DNA of 64,000 nt from Antitrichia curtipendula (lineage: Eukaryota; Streptophyta; Bryopsida; Hypnales; Leucodontaceae). The notes beneath the pieces were generated by a model that was not told where the DNA came from, made no database searches, and saw nothing but the letters and a program-made list of their open reading frames with translations. The stretch spans positions 7,502,001 through 7,566,000 of the forward strand of contig OX579637.1 in the NCBI GenBank assembly GCA_951230915.1, in the 5' to 3' direction. Positions 62,913-64,000 of this stretch are shown in pieces; the stretch's first letter is position 1; each line of letters starts with the position of its first letter. The position numbers and the translations under genes are program-made.

Positions 62913-64000
62913 TTGGGGATTTCATTCTTGTCGCAATATGTTAATTTTATTACGTGAGTGAGGTATTAAAAGGATCCGCCATGCCTTGTAGTTTGGGGAT
63001 CCAAATTCAAATGTCATGGAATTTCTCGACCTATTGACTAGTTCAAAACAATGTACAAGTTGTAAATAATCCCTACATGTAGAATCCCTGTAGGGATTCC
63101 ATTCTTGCCGAAATATGCTAATTTTATTACGTGCATAAAATATTAAAAGGATCCGCCATGCCCTGTAGTTTGGGGATCCAAATCCAAATGTCATGGAATT
63201 TGTTGGCCAATTGACTAGATCCAAAAAATGTACAAGTTGTAAATAATCCCTACATGTAGATTCCCTGTGGGGATTCCATTTTTGCCGAAATATGCTAATT
63301 TTATTACGTGCATAAAATATTAAAGGGATCTGCCATGCCATGTAGTTTGGGGATCCAAATTCAAATGTCATGGAATTTGTTGGCCAATTGACTAGATCCA
63401 AAAAATGTACAAGTTGTAAATAATCCCCACATGTAGAATCCATGTGGGGATTCCATTTTTGCCGCAATATGCTAATTTTATTACGTGCATGAAATATTAA
63501 AAGGATCCGCCATGCCCTGTAGTTTGGGGATCCAAATCCAAATGTCATGGAATTTGTTGGCCAATTGACTTGTTCCAAAAAATGTACAAGTTGTAAATAA
63601 TCCCCACCTGCAGAATCCATGTGGGGATTGCATTGTTGCCGCAATATGCTAATTTTATTACGTGCATGAAATATTAAAAGGATCCGCCATGCCCTGTAGT
63701 TTGAGGATCCAAATTCAAATGTCATGGGATTTGTTGGCCAATTGACTAGTTCCAAAAAATGTACAAGTTGTAAATAATCCCCACATGTAGAATCCATGTG
63801 GGGATTCCATTGTTGCCGCAATATGCTAAGTTTATTACGTGCATGAAATATTAAAAGGATCCGCCATGGCCTGTAGTTTCGGGATCCAAATTCAAATGTC
63901 ATGGAATTTGTTGGCCAATTGACTAGATCCAAAAAATGTACAAGTTGTAAATAATCCCTACATGTAGATTCCCTGTGGGGATTCCATTCTTGCCGCAATA
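62466..64000 (+). repeat. Dimer block repeated six monomers later, to window end
   Basis: 62466-62864 recurs at 63528-63926 (offset 1062). Each holds a CACCTGCAG monomer (CTGCAG at 62546 and 63608) with CTGTAGTTTGAGGATCC and CATGGGATTTG, followed by a GCTAAGTTT/CATGGCCTGTAGTTTCGGG monomer. These are derivatives of monomers 2 and 3 of the preceding trimer. Between them are a diverged monomer near 62880-63000 (GTGAGTGAGGTATT) and the CATGTAGATTCCCTG monomer near 63250. The array is cut by the window end. Confidence 0.83.

Larger units (their letters stand above)
1..64000. repeat. 177-bp head-to-tail satellite DNA array (whole window)
   Basis: The motif AAAAGGATCCGCCATGCCCT recurs every 177 bp from end to end; for example the GGATCC-type site falls at 73, 250, 427, 604 and 781. 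Nearly all intervals are 177 bp, with occasional losses of 1, 2 or 5 nt and rare 1-nt gains, giving about 360 monomers. All are in the same orientation. No unrelated sequence interrupts the array and it runs off both edges. Established knowledge: arrays of 150-180 bp monomers arise by unequal exchange and typify centromeric or pericentromeric heterochromatin. Inference: this is such a satellite. The monomer is not one I recognise, so species and exact chromosomal position stay open. Confidence 0.97.

Noticed and set aside
1223..63998. Dozens of minus-strand open reading frames of 65 to 1033 codons as protein genes
   Set aside because: All are phases of the same 59-codon unit. They begin at any available ATG and end where a monomer has an indel or substitution, overlap at their ends, and show no domain, signal peptide or purifying pattern.
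1..64000. CRISPR array (regular direct repeats)
   Set aside because: There is no alternation of constant repeat and unique spacer; the whole 177-bp unit repeats, and there are no cas genes.
1..64000. rDNA spacer, telomere repeat or LTR element
   Set aside because: No rRNA-like, TTAGGG/TTTAGGG-type, primer-binding-site, polypurine-tract or integrase-like sequence was seen in the array.
1..64000. Assignment to a named satellite family, such as other 176-178 bp plant centromeric repeats
   Set aside because: Length alone is not diagnostic and I could not match the sequence to a remembered consensus; naming a species would be a guess.

Overview
The whole 64,000-base window is one uninterrupted tandem satellite DNA array. 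A 177-bp monomer repeats head to tail about 360 times, always in the same orientation, and both window edges cut through the array, so it continues on each side. I see no protein-coding gene, rRNA, tRNA, transposon, inversion or unique spacer. The consensus monomer is about 38% G+C. It carries two GGATCC sites 25 bp apart, a 12-bp perfect inverted repeat with a 7-nt spacer, further short palindromes and three CpG sites that show deamination-type decay. This points to a eukaryotic nuclear chromosome, in centromeric, pericentromeric or other constitutive heterochromatin. A 177-bp unit fits the size class of many plant and animal centromeric satellites, but I do not recognise this monomer and will not name a species.

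Layout by duplication history, compared by eye. 1-4769: heterogeneous monomers with two partly overlapping older segment duplications (offsets 1769 and 2477/2654). 4770-7049: mixed monomers, including the first full copies of a diverged subfamily marked by CATCGAAATTCTCGCCC and AAGTGACAAG. 7050-13708: three overlapping copies of a multi-monomer segment (offsets 2122 and 2653). 12935-19741: a 3357-bp, 19-monomer tandem duplication. 19742-23060: a segment seen again after 23104 with one monomer fewer, plus a short trimer repeat. 23061-42468: a 9704-bp tandem duplication (23061-32764 and 32765-42468), almost base-identical. 39245-57289: three further near-identical copies of an overlapping segment (offsets 6716 and 5302). 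57290-64000: more divergent monomers with small local 6-mer, 3-mer and 2-mer patterns.

Long minus-strand reading frames exist, up to 1033 codons, because 177 is 3 x 59: a frame open in one monomer stays open through the next. They start and stop where monomers have small indels or substitutions, their variants change amino acids freely, and the longest joins two frames through a 5-nt deletion. I treat them as non-coding. The items of interest are the hairpin-forming dyad with partly compensating variants, the nested and apparently very recent segmental amplification, the mapped crossover junctions, and the local higher-order patterns.
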